From Methanosarcinales archaeon (GTDB lineage Archaea; Halobacteriota; Methanosarcinia; Methanosarcinales; Methanogasteraceae): 21,370 nucleotides of DNA. Location of the stretch: the NCBI GenBank assembly GCA_030672605.1, contig DAOVGE010000022.1, positions 1 to 21,370 of the forward strand, in the 5' to 3' direction. The position numbers and the translations under genes were made by a program. This document shows, in pieces, positions 14,546 through 21,370 of this stretch. The notes below the pieces were generated by a model. That model ran no database searches. It had not been told where the DNA came from and worked only from the letters and a program-made list of their open reading frames with translations. How positions within the stretch are numbered: the first letter of the stretch is position 1; the number at the start of each line of letters is the position of its first letter.

Positions 14546-15850
14546 ATGGACGGCATGCGAACCCATTATGCATCTGATATCACGCATGAGATGGACGGCG
14601 ACACAGTCACGGTTGCGGGCTGGATACACGAGACGCGCGACCTTGGCGGAATCTGTTTTATCGTGCTCCGGGACCGGGAAGGATTCATGCAGATCACCAT
14701 GGTCAAAAAGAAGACCGATTCTGCCCTCTTTGAGAAAGGCAAGAGGTTGAACCGGGAGTCTGTTATTCTGGTGACCGGATCTGTTGCGGGGGCGAAGCAG
14801 GCTCCTAGCGGATACGAGATCATCCCACAGAGCCTGGATGTGCTTTCGGAATCGGATTCTCCGCTGCCGATGGACATCACCGGCAAAGTCGGCGCAGATA
14901 TCGATACGCGACTTGATTCGAGGTTCATTGATCTGAGGCGGAGAAGGATGCTCGCCATATTCACGGTTCGCCACCATGTACTAAAAGCCGTGCGCAGTTT
15001 CCTTGAGAGCGAGGACTTCATCGAGATTAACACATCAAAGGTGGTTGCTACTGCAACCGAGGGTGGCACAGCGTTATTTCCGATAACATACTTCAACAAA
15101 GAGGCTTTTCTGAACCAGAGCCCGCAGCTCTACAAGCAGATCCTGATGGGGGCGGGTCTTGATCGGGTCTACGAGATCGGCGCGATCTTCCGCGCTGAGG
15201 AGCACGACACCCTGCGCCACCTCAACGAGGCTACTTCCATTGATATAGAGGCGAGTTTCATGGATCAGCTCGATGTGATGGATATTCTCGAGCGGATGGT
15301 TCATGCTGCCTACGCGCACGTATCAGAGAGCTGCGCGCAACAACTAAGCGATCTCGGAGTCGAGCTTACCATACCCGAATTGCCGTTCAGACGGGTGACG
15401 TATGACGACGCGCTCGAGATTGCGCTTGGCTGTGGGCACGAGATCGAATGGGGCGATGACTTCGGCACTGCTGCTGAGCGCGCGATCGGAAACGCAATCG
15501 GCGAGCACTATTTCCTCATAAATTGGCCTACAGAGATTAAGCCATACTACACCCAGCCGTACGACGATAGACCTCTCTACAGCAAATCATTCGATCTCAT
15601 GCATCCACGTATGGAACTCGCGTCAGGTTCGCAGCGTGTCCACCTGCATGATCTGCTGCGCCAGCGAATCGAGGCATGCGGACTCAACCCGGACGGGTTT
15701 GATTTCTACTTGAAGGCGTTTAGGTATGGGATGCCCCCGCATGCCGGATGGGGAATCGGAGCTGAGCGATTAGTCATGACCATGCTAGAGATCGAAAATA
15801 TCCGCGATGTGGTGTTGTTCCCCCGTGACCGAAAACGGCTCTCGCCTTAA
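14546..15850 (+). CDS. aspS: Aspartyl-tRNA synthetase, archaeal type, probably non-discriminating
   Basis: 434 residues, the archaeal AspRS length. An N-terminal OB-fold anticodon domain (VTVAGWIHETRDLGG, 21-35) is followed by class II motifs: motif 1 region around RRRMLAIFTVRHHVLKAV, motif 2 FRAEEHDTLRHLNEATSID and motif 3 GWGIGAERLVMTML. Residues that separate discriminating from non-discriminating archaeal enzymes (Trp26 and Lys85 in Thermococcus numbering) are His28 and Pro87 here, with the same spacing. This matches the relaxed type that charges both tRNA-Asp and tRNA-Asn, the latter then amidated by GatCAB. A start at the second Met (14555) is also possible. It is transcribed alone; orc1 follows after 97 bp with its own ribosome site. 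Confidence 0.96.
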   Translation: MDGMRTHYASDITHEMDGDTVTVAGWIHETRDLGGICFIVLRDREGFMQITMVKKKTDSALFEKGKRLNRESVILVTGSVAGAKQAPSGYEIIPQSLDVLSESDSPLPMDITGKVGADIDTRLDSRFIDLRRRRMLAIFTVRHHVLKAVRSFLESEDFIEINTSKVVATATEGGTALFPITYFNKEAFLNQSPQLYKQILMGAGLDRVYEIGAIFRAEEHDTLRHLNEATSIDIEASFMDQLDVMDILERMVHAAYAHVSESCAQQLSDLGVELTIPELPFRRVTYDDALEIALGCGHEIEWGDDFGTAAERAIGNAIGEHYFLINWPTEIKPYYTQPYDDRPLYSKSFDLMHPRMELASGSQRVHLHDLLRQRIEACGLNPDGFDFYLKAFRYGMPPHAGWGIGAERLVMTMLEIENIRDVVLFPRDRKRLSP

Positions 15851-15931
15851 TTTTCACTTTGTTAAAATAAAATTATACGCCCACAATCCTTAATAGGTTT
15901 GCAACCGAGGTGTATAGCGGCGACATTCCGA

Positions 15932-15939
15932 TAAGGAGG
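15932..15939 (+). promoter_or_regulatory. Strong Shine-Dalgarno fixing a TTG start for orc1/cdc6
   Basis: TAAGGAGG is followed 8 nt later by TTG (15948). No in-frame ATG fits, so TTG is the initiator. The 97-bp spacer upstream is AT-rich but shows no recognisable origin recognition box. Confidence 0.8.
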
Positions 15940-15947
15940 GAGCATCT

Positions 15948-17237
15948 TTGAAAAATACCCCCATAGCAGAAGCTATAAATGGATTATTGGACTCGAAATC
16001 GATATTTAAAAACAGGGATGTACTTCGATCCACCTATGTTCCGGATCACCTCCCACATAGGGACCGGGAAGTGGATTCTTTGATCAAGATTTTGATCGTG
16101 GCGCTGCGTGGAGACACACCATCAAACATCCTGATCTATGGGAAGACCGGGACTGGTAAGACTGCAGTCACCACGTATGTCGGAAATGAGATCGAGAAAG
16201 TGGGGGTGGAACGTGAGATTCCGTGTACTGTCCTGTATGTGAATTGTGAGATCATCGACACACAGTATCGGCTGCTCGCCAAGCTTGCGCGTAACTTCGG
16301 CAAGAAGATTCCGATGACAGGGTGGCCCACCGATCAGGTGTATTCCGAATTTAAAAAAGCGCTCGACGTAAAAGAACAGGCTGTGATAGTCATCCTCGAT
16401 GAGATCGATAAACTGACAAAGAAAGGGGATGATGTGCTGTACAATTTATCAAGAATCAACGCCACGCTCAAACATGCCAGAGTCAGCCTTGTGGGCATCT
16501 CAAATGACCTGAAGTTCACAGAGTTCCTTGATCCACGAGTCAGAAGTTCTCTCGGGGAGGAAGAGATCGTTTTTCCGCCATATAACGCTGATCAGCTTAC
16601 AGACATCCTCAAACAGCGCGCTGATATGGCATTCGGCGACGAGATACTCGATACCACTGTGATCACACTCTGTGCCGCACTCGCAGCAAGGGAACATGGC
16701 GATGCGCGCAAAGCCCTTGACCTGCTCAGAATATCGTCAGAACTCGCTGAACGCGATGGATCGATTCTGGTGAGTGAAGTCCATGTCCGGCGGGCGCAGT
16801 CCAAGATAGAGTCTGATCGTGTTGCAGAGGTGATAAAAACGCTTCCGACGCAGTCAAAGATGGTGCTGTACAGCATCATGGCACTCGATCAAGATCCTGA
16901 ATTGATCCGGGGAACTGGAAACGGTAGAAAAATCATGTCCACCGGAGAGGTTTACCGTATCTACAGGCGTATGTGTGGTGTGATTGACATAGACGTCCTG
17001 ACACAGCGTCGCATCACCGAACTCATCACCGAACTTGATATGCTAGGAATTGTGAATGCTATCGTGGTTAATCGGGGGAGGTATGGCATGACTAAAGAGA
17101 TATCGCTCGACACGCCGCCTGACCGCATATACCACATGCTGAGCGATGATGCGCGGTTGCAGCCGCTCACGGGTATCATATGTATACAGCCCGATTTAAT
17201 CCAGGCGCGGGACTCAATCCAGACACGGCTGGGATGA
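15948..17237 (+). CDS. cdc6: Orc1/Cdc6 replication initiator
   Basis: 429 residues, TTG start. AAA+ core: Walker A GKTGTGKT (65-72), Walker B VIVILDEIDKL (146-156), sensor 1 GISNDLKF (183-190) and sensor 2 region HGDARKALDLL (250-260). The N-terminal YVPDHLPHRDRE (30-41) is the usual Orc1/Cdc6 entry motif. Residues ~330-429 form the winged helix that contacts origin DNA (STGEVYRIYRRMCG, LTQRRITELITELDMLGIV). The protein binds origins and loads MCM. Archaeal origins often lie beside such genes, but I see no repeated origin box or long unwinding element in the 97-bp upstream or 30-bp downstream spacers, so an origin here is unsupported. Confidence 0.96.
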   Translation: MKNTPIAEAINGLLDSKSIFKNRDVLRSTYVPDHLPHRDREVDSLIKILIVALRGDTPSNILIYGKTGTGKTAVTTYVGNEIEKVGVEREIPCTVLYVNCEIIDTQYRLLAKLARNFGKKIPMTGWPTDQVYSEFKKALDVKEQAVIVILDEIDKLTKKGDDVLYNLSRINATLKHARVSLVGISNDLKFTEFLDPRVRSSLGEEEIVFPPYNADQLTDILKQRADMAFGDEILDTTVITLCAALAAREHGDARKALDLLRISSELAERDGSILVSEVHVRRAQSKIESDRVAEVIKTLPTQSKMVLYSIMALDQDPELIRGTGNGRKIMSTGEVYRIYRRMCGVIDIDVLTQRRITELITELDMLGIVNAIVVNRGRYGMTKEISLDTPPDRIYHMLSDDARLQPLTGIICIQPDLIQARDSIQTRLG

Positions 17238-17246
17238 ATATATATC
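17237..17246 (+). promoter_or_regulatory. TATA-like box for the DUF22-nop5 unit
   Basis: AATATATATC directly follows the orc1/cdc6 stop and precedes ATG 17268 by ~25 nt, so the message would begin at or next to the start codon. Confidence 0.45.
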
Positions 17247-17267
17247 GTATCAGCAAGATGTGAGAGT

Positions 17268-17690
17268 ATGGCATCTCAAATTATACAGATTGTCTCGGCA
17301 TCAGAACAGGGACCTGAACGGATCAAGGTCGAAGCATCGACGTACGAGTTCACGATAGCAACCCGTGCCAAATGGGAGATGATCGTCGCAGACGAGGATG
17401 TGACGATTGCAAAGGGAGCATTCGAGAAGATTAAGATCAGGGAGATTGACTTGCAGCGAGATCTGCTTGCACTCCTGTGCGCATTCACCCCGCATCCACT
17501 CGCATCAGTGGTGCGTGTCGGATCAGGTGGAGGGGTCGCACCGGTTGAGGCTGATCGACAGATCGAGGTCGCATACATTCTCGGACAGGAGACCGGCGAG
17601 ATTGAGGAAGGCGATCTTATAGGGGTGTTGAACGTCCTGCCGATCATGTTCACGCGCGAGGCAAAGAAACCGACCCTGGTCAAGGAGTGA
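17268..17690 (+). CDS. DUF22-like archaeal protein
   Basis: 140 residues, no signal peptide or membrane segment. Central features are TRAKWEMIVADEDVTIAKG (32-50), a KIKIREIDLQRDLLALLCAF segment and a turn CAFTPHPLASVVRVGSGGG; the C-terminal half alternates short strands (QIEVAYILGQETGEIEEGDLIG). This resembles the small archaeal DUF22 family from memory, so the assignment is moderate. Its TGA touches the ATG of nop5 with no gap, making co-translation likely. No biochemical role is known to me; its position with nop5 hints at an RNA-related role, which is inference. Confidence 0.65.
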   Translation: MASQIIQIVSASEQGPERIKVEASTYEFTIATRAKWEMIVADEDVTIAKGAFEKIKIREIDLQRDLLALLCAFTPHPLASVVRVGSGGGVAPVEADRQIEVAYILGQETGEIEEGDLIGVLNVLPIMFTREAKKPTLVKE

Positions 17691-18491
17691 ATGGTCGACT
17701 CTTCTGCGATCGTTTCGATGTTACTGGACCCAGAAAGTCCGGTAACACATCTCCGCACTTTTTTATTCAGAGAAGGTATCGTTGATTCCGAAGAGGAGTA
17801 CCGATCCCTGCTGCGCGAGGTAACAATCAGACTCGCAAGGGAACAGGTCGTATCATCCGCACACCGGGACGAGGAGGTCATGCATGCGATAAAAGCGCTT
17901 GACGACCTTAACGACACTATAAACCTCTTTTCAGAGCGACTAGCTGACTGGTATGCCCCCTACAAGGACTCGGACTCAATTTCAAACTCAATTTCAGAAT
18001 CAGACCTGAGGCGAATCCCTGAGCAGGATAACCTCCCCTGCGCAATGCGTATGCTCGCGCAGAACTTAATCGACCTGCACAAAAGCCGGGATGCGTTAAT
18101 TGAGCACATCAAAGACGAGATCGCACGCGTTGCGCCCAATCTCACGAATCTCGCAGGCGCTCTTCTTGCTGCGCGGCTTCTCAGTATCGCAGGTGGGCTC
18201 AACAGACTCTGCATGATGCCTGCGAGCCGCGTGCAGATTCTCGGTGCGAACCGGGCGATGTTCCGGCATCTCCGCGGCGCATCTCCGCCAAAACACGGCG
18301 TAATCTTCCAGCACCCGCACATCCATGCGTCACCCCACCGAATGCGCGGCAGGATTGCACGGGCGTTCGCCTCAAAACTGGCAATCGCCGCACGGATCGA
18401 TTACTACAGTGGCACGGTGTCCGAAGGGCTCGTTCAGGATCTAACCGATCGAATCGAATCGATCAAGCGAAAAATGAGAAAAGAGAAGTGA
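17691..18491 (+). CDS. nop5: Nop5-type C/D box RNP core protein (Nop domain)
   Basis: 266 residues. The C-terminal Nop domain is clear: VAPNLTNLAGALLAARLLSI (~147-166), ASRVQILGANRAMFRHLRG (~178-196), PPKHGVIFQHPHIHASP (~199-214) and RGRIARAFASKLAIAARIDYY. A helical coiled-coil middle part precedes it, and the end is basic (IKRKMRKEK). Nop5 bridges L7Ae-bound C/D guide RNA and fibrillarin in 2'-O-methylation of RNA. It is shorter than many archaeal Nop5 proteins (often ~340-400), mainly because the N-terminal fibrillarin-binding domain is compact. Fibrillarin (flpA) commonly follows nop5 in archaea, but here the next gene is a convergent tRNA, so fibrillarin must lie elsewhere. Confidence 0.88.
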   Translation: MVDSSAIVSMLLDPESPVTHLRTFLFREGIVDSEEEYRSLLREVTIRLAREQVVSSAHRDEEVMHAIKALDDLNDTINLFSERLADWYAPYKDSDSISNSISESDLRRIPEQDNLPCAMRMLAQNLIDLHKSRDALIEHIKDEIARVAPNLTNLAGALLAARLLSIAGGLNRLCMMPASRVQILGANRAMFRHLRGASPPKHGVIFQHPHIHASPHRMRGRIARAFASKLAIAARIDYYSGTVSEGLVQDLTDRIESIKRKMRKEK

Positions 18492-18574
18492 TGCGGAGGG
18501 AGGGATTCGAACCCGCGAACTCCTGCGAGAGTGGATCTTGAGTCCACCGCCTTTGACCGCTTGGCTACCTCCGC
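18492..18574 (-). tRNA. tRNA-Leu (anticodon CAA)
   Basis: The reverse complement folds as a class II tRNA: acceptor GCGGAGG paired with CCTCCGC, anticodon stem GTGGA/TCCAC with loop CTCAAGA (anticodon CAA, reads UUG), a long variable arm (TCTCGCAGGAGTTCG) and a GGGTTCGAATCCC T arm. The discriminator is A and CCA is not encoded. No intron is seen. The 3' end abuts the nop5 stop codon with zero spacing. CTTAAAT at ~18612-18618 (minus strand), ~40 nt before the mature 5' end, may be its TATA box. Confidence 0.95.
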
Positions 18575-18627
18575 TCAGCACGAGATATGGGTGCTCTTCC
18601 ATGCGATATCATTTAAGCATGTCGATT

Positions 18628-18655
18628 GGTGGTGTTGGTGTTGGTGTTGGTGGTG
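18628..18655. repeat. GGTGTT/GGT simple repeat in the spacer
   Basis: Alternating GGT and GTT units (ggtggtgttggtgttggtgt, then tggtggtg) lie in the spacer between the tRNA and the nuclease gene. The codon-like periodicity recalls the polyglycine tract in the DHH gene, but no supported gene covers it. Confidence 0.8.
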
Positions 18656-18717
18656 ATTGTGACGGGTTCATCTTCGCCCGGTCTCAATTGATAACGCCCT
18701 TCTGCAGGAGAAACAAA

Positions 18718-18726
18718 GATATAATG
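18718..18726 (+). promoter_or_regulatory. TATA-like box for the RNase H-like gene
   Basis: AGATATAAT lies ~45 nt before ATG 18768; GAGGC lies about 8 nt before the start as ribosome site. Confidence 0.5.
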
Positions 18727-18767
18727 CACATCTAAAAGTCATTATGTTCTGAAAACGAGGCAAAACT

Positions 18768-19538
18768 ATGCTCACAAGTACATACATCCACATACCACGC
18801 ATTGGGCGTACGATCGAAGAGAGGATATGGTCATGCGGAATCAAAACATGGTCCGAATTTGCAGAATGTCAGGATGATCTGCCCATATCGGCTGCCAAAA
18901 AGAGAACCATCCTTGAGGGTATCGATGAGTCTGTGCAGCGCCTCCGTGCACGTGACTCTGGATTCTTTGCACAATCGCTTCCGAAATCCGAACACTGGCG
19001 CGCATACAGCGATTTTAAGGACCGAATCGCCTTTGTGGACATAGAGACCACAGGTCTGTCGCCAAACTACGACTACATGACCGTTGTCGGGATATACGAC
19101 GGTAAGAAGACAAAGACATACGTACGCGGAATCGATCTTGACGACGTTGTCTGCGAGTTTGCAAAATACGATTTTTTGGTCACGTTCAATGGCGCACGAT
19201 TTGACCTGCCGTTCATAAAGCACGAGTATCCTGAGATCGAGTTCAACCAATTGCACACGGATCTGATGTATCCGCTGCGGCGCATCGGTTACTCGGGTGG
19301 TCTCAAGCCAATCGAGCGGACGCTCGGGATCACACGTAGTGAGGACACGACAGGAATCACCGGATTTGATGCGGTCCGGCTCTGGCATGAGTACGAACGC
19401 GGCAGTGCGGATGCACTTGAACTGCTGCTAAAATATAACAGGGAAGATATAGTGAATCTCGAAACGATCGTCGAACTTGTGCACCCGAAGTTTGTTGAAC
19501 ATGCGTTCTCGGCGGCATGCGGGGCTGGGGCTCGCTGA
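18768..19538 (+). CDS. DEDD-type RNase H-like exonuclease (YprB/RNase_H_2 family)
   Basis: 256 residues. An N-terminal ~80-residue helical region (IGRTIEERIWSCGIKTWSEF) resembles the small helical domain found in front of this nuclease fold. The nuclease core has ExoI DIETTGL (91-97), ExoII FNGARFDLPFIKHEYP (140-155), HTDLMYPLRRIGY (163-175) and ExoIII YNREDIVNLETIVEL (223-237). The four acidic residues needed for two-metal catalysis (Asp91, Glu93, Asp146, Asp229) are present. Substrate unknown; relatives are annotated as ribonuclease H-like or 3'-5' exonucleases. It stands alone; a low-quality region of gene remnants begins just downstream. Confidence 0.88.
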   Translation: MLTSTYIHIPRIGRTIEERIWSCGIKTWSEFAECQDDLPISAAKKRTILEGIDESVQRLRARDSGFFAQSLPKSEHWRAYSDFKDRIAFVDIETTGLSPNYDYMTVVGIYDGKKTKTYVRGIDLDDVVCEFAKYDFLVTFNGARFDLPFIKHEYPEIEFNQLHTDLMYPLRRIGYSGGLKPIERTLGITRSEDTTGITGFDAVRLWHEYERGSADALELLLKYNREDIVNLETIVELVHPKFVEHAFSAACGAGAR

Positions 19539-19539
19539 G

Positions 19540-19960
19540 GTGAGTTGGCAATCCGGCACCGGATTCACGGACGGGTTCCTGCGAAGTCTTGTCGATTGGT
19601 CATCATATTCAGGCGGAAGGGATGGTAAGTATGATGTAGTGGAAAGCCACTATAATTGAAGTACTCCCTATTCACTATATTTACCGACGAGATATGCAAA
19701 AAGCCCGCAATCGTTGTTGCGCTCTGCCGCAATCATCCACTCACTATCCCCTCAACCGCACGAATCAGCGTCTCCGGAATCTCCCGCGTCCCCTGCGAAT
19801 TGATTCCTGCTGTTGAGTTGAGTGCCAGAAGTGATTTTTAGACAGCACCCTGTGCGAAAAGTTTATATGCCCATTTACGAACATTCAAAATATATTCTTT
19901 TTTGGTAGTAAAAACCTTGGAAAAGAATGCCCCGATCATCACAAAACGGCAATCGCGCCG
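19540..19960. other. Spacer with no intact gene
   Basis: Neither strand carries a convincing complete gene. It includes one short coding-like relic on the minus strand (19733-19837) and an AT-rich stretch with TTTATATG at 19861-19868 that resembles a TATA box before the helicase remnant. Confidence 0.6.
19733..19837 (-). pseudogene. Possible C-terminal relic of a gene (34 codons)
   Basis: In one minus-strand frame 34 codons read KSLLALNSTAGINSQG... and ...PETLIRAVEGIVSG before TGA, with coding-like composition, but an in-frame TAA sits immediately upstream and there is no start. It looks like the tail of a lost gene; the family is not recognised. Confidence 0.25.
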
Positions 19961-20277
19961 GTGTGGACAGATGACATGACCTACAAAAAACGCGATATCC
20001 CCTGGGATAGAATAGTAGAATTGCATAAAGAAATAACTCGCAGGGATGCGGGTGATTTCTTTTCCCTCTCGTTGAGAGAACTCGATTCAGAGCGATGCAC
20101 GCTGTGCCTCTATGACTCACAACAGCCCTATCAACAAAGTCGATTCCCATGCAACCGGAAGTATTTGATCTACTGGTGATCGATGAAGCAACCCAGTGCA
20201 CTCTAACCAACCTCCTTCCGATGATTTACCGTGCCAAGCGGATAGTCGTCATTGGGGACCCGGAGCAACTCCCATGA
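19961..20277 (+). pseudogene. Remnant of a superfamily 1 (Upf1/DNA2-like) helicase
   Basis: Two frames hold pieces of one helicase. From ~19976 MTYKKRDIPWDRIVELHKEI resembles an N-terminal stretch. After a frame change near 20100-20115 the next frame reads TTALSTKSIP, then FDLLVIDEATQCTL (Walker B, DEATQ) and RIVVIGDPEQLP (motif III), and stops at TGA 20275. Walker A is missing, as are all motifs after III. At least one frameshift and a deletion are needed to explain it. The lost part would have made an ATP-driven nucleic-acid unwinding enzyme; nothing here should be functional. Confidence 0.7.
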
Positions 20278-20278
20278 C

Positions 20279-20440
20279 CCTCGTTGATATCTTCTTTGAA
20301 AACAACGATAACTTTCATGGTTTTATGAACCGGAACATCTTCCAGCAATTCCACGACGCCGTCACGGTATATCCAACCCTCTCACGCATATTTCATCGTG
20401 TTCACCGATCCGTCAATCTTTGGAAATCATACATCCTGTT
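20279..20440 (-). pseudogene. Relic of a small protein, antitoxin-like by appearance
   Basis: The minus strand reads RIKVLVIEQDV, stop, FPKIDGSVNTMKYA, stop, then EGWIYRDGVVELLEDVPVHK and TMKVIVVFKEDI in one frame, interrupted by two TGA codons. The GxIYxDGVVELLEDVP...MKVIVVF pattern looks like short antitoxin-type proteins of toxin-antitoxin loci, but I cannot name a family. It abuts the point where the helicase remnant breaks off. Confidence 0.3.
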
Positions 20441-20498
20441 CAATCACAAGCACTTTGATTCTCTGCAACCCCCCATCATCTCCAACTACCCCACCATC

Positions 20499-21370
20499 TC
20501 AACAACACCCTTCCTCCGCTTCAACTGTTGAAGCGGAGGAAGGGACCACACCTCGCCTCTTAAACTCCTTCCAGAGATATATCTTCCGATAATGCAGATC
20601 ATACACCCCCTTCACATACTCCCTCCATTCAGCAGCAGGAACAAGCTCCTTGAGCCGGAAGACACAATCGCCGCCTGCTTATAAGAATAGCTCCCCATCG
20701 CCTCGATCAGCGATGAGGCAAGCGCTTTTAACTCTCCTGCCACCTCATCAGGGCATTCATCCAGCAGATACGACAGCAGTTCCATTTTTGAGCCCACACC
20801 GAAGTTGTGAGTTCTCTCTTTCCCGATCAACCTCCGCAGAAGTTCTTTATCTCCCAGCTCCATGCCGGAATCGACGCAGACATCATAACAATCCGTAGAA
20901 TAGCAAATCTCGAACAGATCGCGCAAAGCATCCTCTGTTCCAGATTTATCAAGCGATCCACTCTTTTTTATCGAATCAAGAACATCTCTGTAGAAATATG
21001 AACTCCTGTCCAGTTGATCCTTCAGCGAGTAATCCCGTACCACCTTCAAAAAAAGATCAACTGCTCCATCATGCGCCCCGGTCTCGTGGTAGTATTGTAT
21101 CAAACTGGAATAGAACCCTTCTCTCCGGGCAAACTCTATTGCAGCCTCCTTATCAATCCGCAGATATAACCGGAACCTGCGCTCGTCAAAAAGAGATTCT
21201 CCCGCCTCAATCAACTCCCTGGCGCAATCAACAAGTCCACAGTTTATTAAAAACTCCACATAAGTCTGTGCATTCAGAAATTCCCGGATATGTTCCTTAA
21301 ACTCAACTAAAACCTCCGCATTATCCACCTTAGCCATCCTATAGAAGAACGGACCGAGCATATCACAACC
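20499..21370 (-). pseudogene. 3' part of an alpha-helical repeat protein, frameshifted near 20670 (5' end beyond right edge)
   Basis: The minus-strand frame is open to the right edge (GCDMLGPFFYRM...), so the 5' part is missing. It encodes TPR/HEAT-like helical repeats (YVEFLINCGLVDCARELIEA, YFYRDVLDSIKKSG, ELLSYLLDECPDEVAGELKA). After YSYKQAA the frame drifts into SSGSRSLFLLLNGG and stops at 20612. One base missing in GCGGCGG (about 20669-20674) restores a clearly coding frame: DCVFRLKELVPAAEWREYVK, GVYDLHYRKIYLWKEFKR, ending at TGA 20499 after the palindrome. Similar C-terminal ends (W.EY...L...HYRK) occur in SWIM zinc-finger proteins, a tentative match. It is either a sequencing indel or a young pseudogene. 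Confidence 0.7.
20508..20544. terminator. Perfect 18-bp inverted repeat with 1-nt centre
   Basis: CCCTTCCTCCGCTTCAAC (20508-20525), T, then its exact reverse complement (20527-20544). It would form a very stable hairpin on either strand. It lies at the 3' end of the frameshifted minus-strand gene, so a hairpin terminator or 3' stabiliser is possible; a recombination or insertion junction is the alternative. No long T-run follows it directly. Confidence 0.6.

Noticed and set aside
15851..15947. Replication origin next to orc1/cdc6
   Set aside because: The spacer is only 97 bp and shows no repeated origin recognition box or G-string; AT-richness alone is not enough.
18538..18735. 65-codon plus-strand frame in the spacer
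   Set aside because: It starts inside the tRNA and runs through the GGT/GTT simple repeat; no ribosome site.

Overview
The window is a piece of an archaeal chromosome, most likely from the Euryarchaeota/Halobacteriota and probably a methanogen- or ANME-like lineage. Evidence for archaea: an Orc1/Cdc6 initiator, a Nop5 core C/D-box protein, an archaeal-type aspartyl-tRNA synthetase, an archaeal-type dUTPase, a DUF22-like protein, TATA-like promoters 20-45 nt before starts, and a tRNA-Leu without encoded CCA. The lineage is inferred; no single marker gene fixes it.

Layout. (1) Positions 1-4301, minus strand: the N-terminal 1433 codons of a giant exported protein that runs off the left edge. 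It has a signal peptide, two 157-residue helical repeats, a beta-rich linker, then a 438-residue module repeated in tandem. Each module is a two-lobed CbiX-type chelatase-like domain followed by an FmdE-like domain. This is the most unusual object in the window. (2) 4302-5766: a long intergenic zone with a duplicated block (offset 660 bp), families of short dispersed repeats, and an untracked 28-residue cysteine-rich mini-protein on the minus strand (4888-4974). (3) 5767-6414: a metallophosphoesterase. (4) 6527-9659: a probable four-gene operon: an exported CARDB-like protein with a C-terminal membrane anchor, a divergent tubulin/FtsZ-superfamily GTPase, a 91-residue unknown and a winged-helix protein. 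(5) 10241-12814: pcm, a DHH (RecJ-like) phosphoesterase and dut, overlapping and probably co-transcribed, linking protein repair, nucleic acid and nucleotide sanitation. (6) 13044-15850: purM and aspS as single units, separated by repeat-rich spacers. (7) 15948-18491: orc1/cdc6, a DUF22-like gene and nop5, followed tail-to-tail by tRNA-Leu(CAA) on the minus strand. (8) 18768-19538: a DEDD-type RNase H-like nuclease. (9) 19540-21370: a decayed zone with a helicase remnant, two minus-strand relics, an 18-bp perfect inverted repeat and the frameshifted 3' end of a helical-repeat gene that enters from the right edge.

The central genes are housekeeping (translation, purine synthesis, replication initiation, RNA modification, repair). 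The two flanks are accessory: the left one holds the tandem CbiX-FmdE surface protein, the right one gene debris. All family assignments come from motifs read by eye; no database search was possible.
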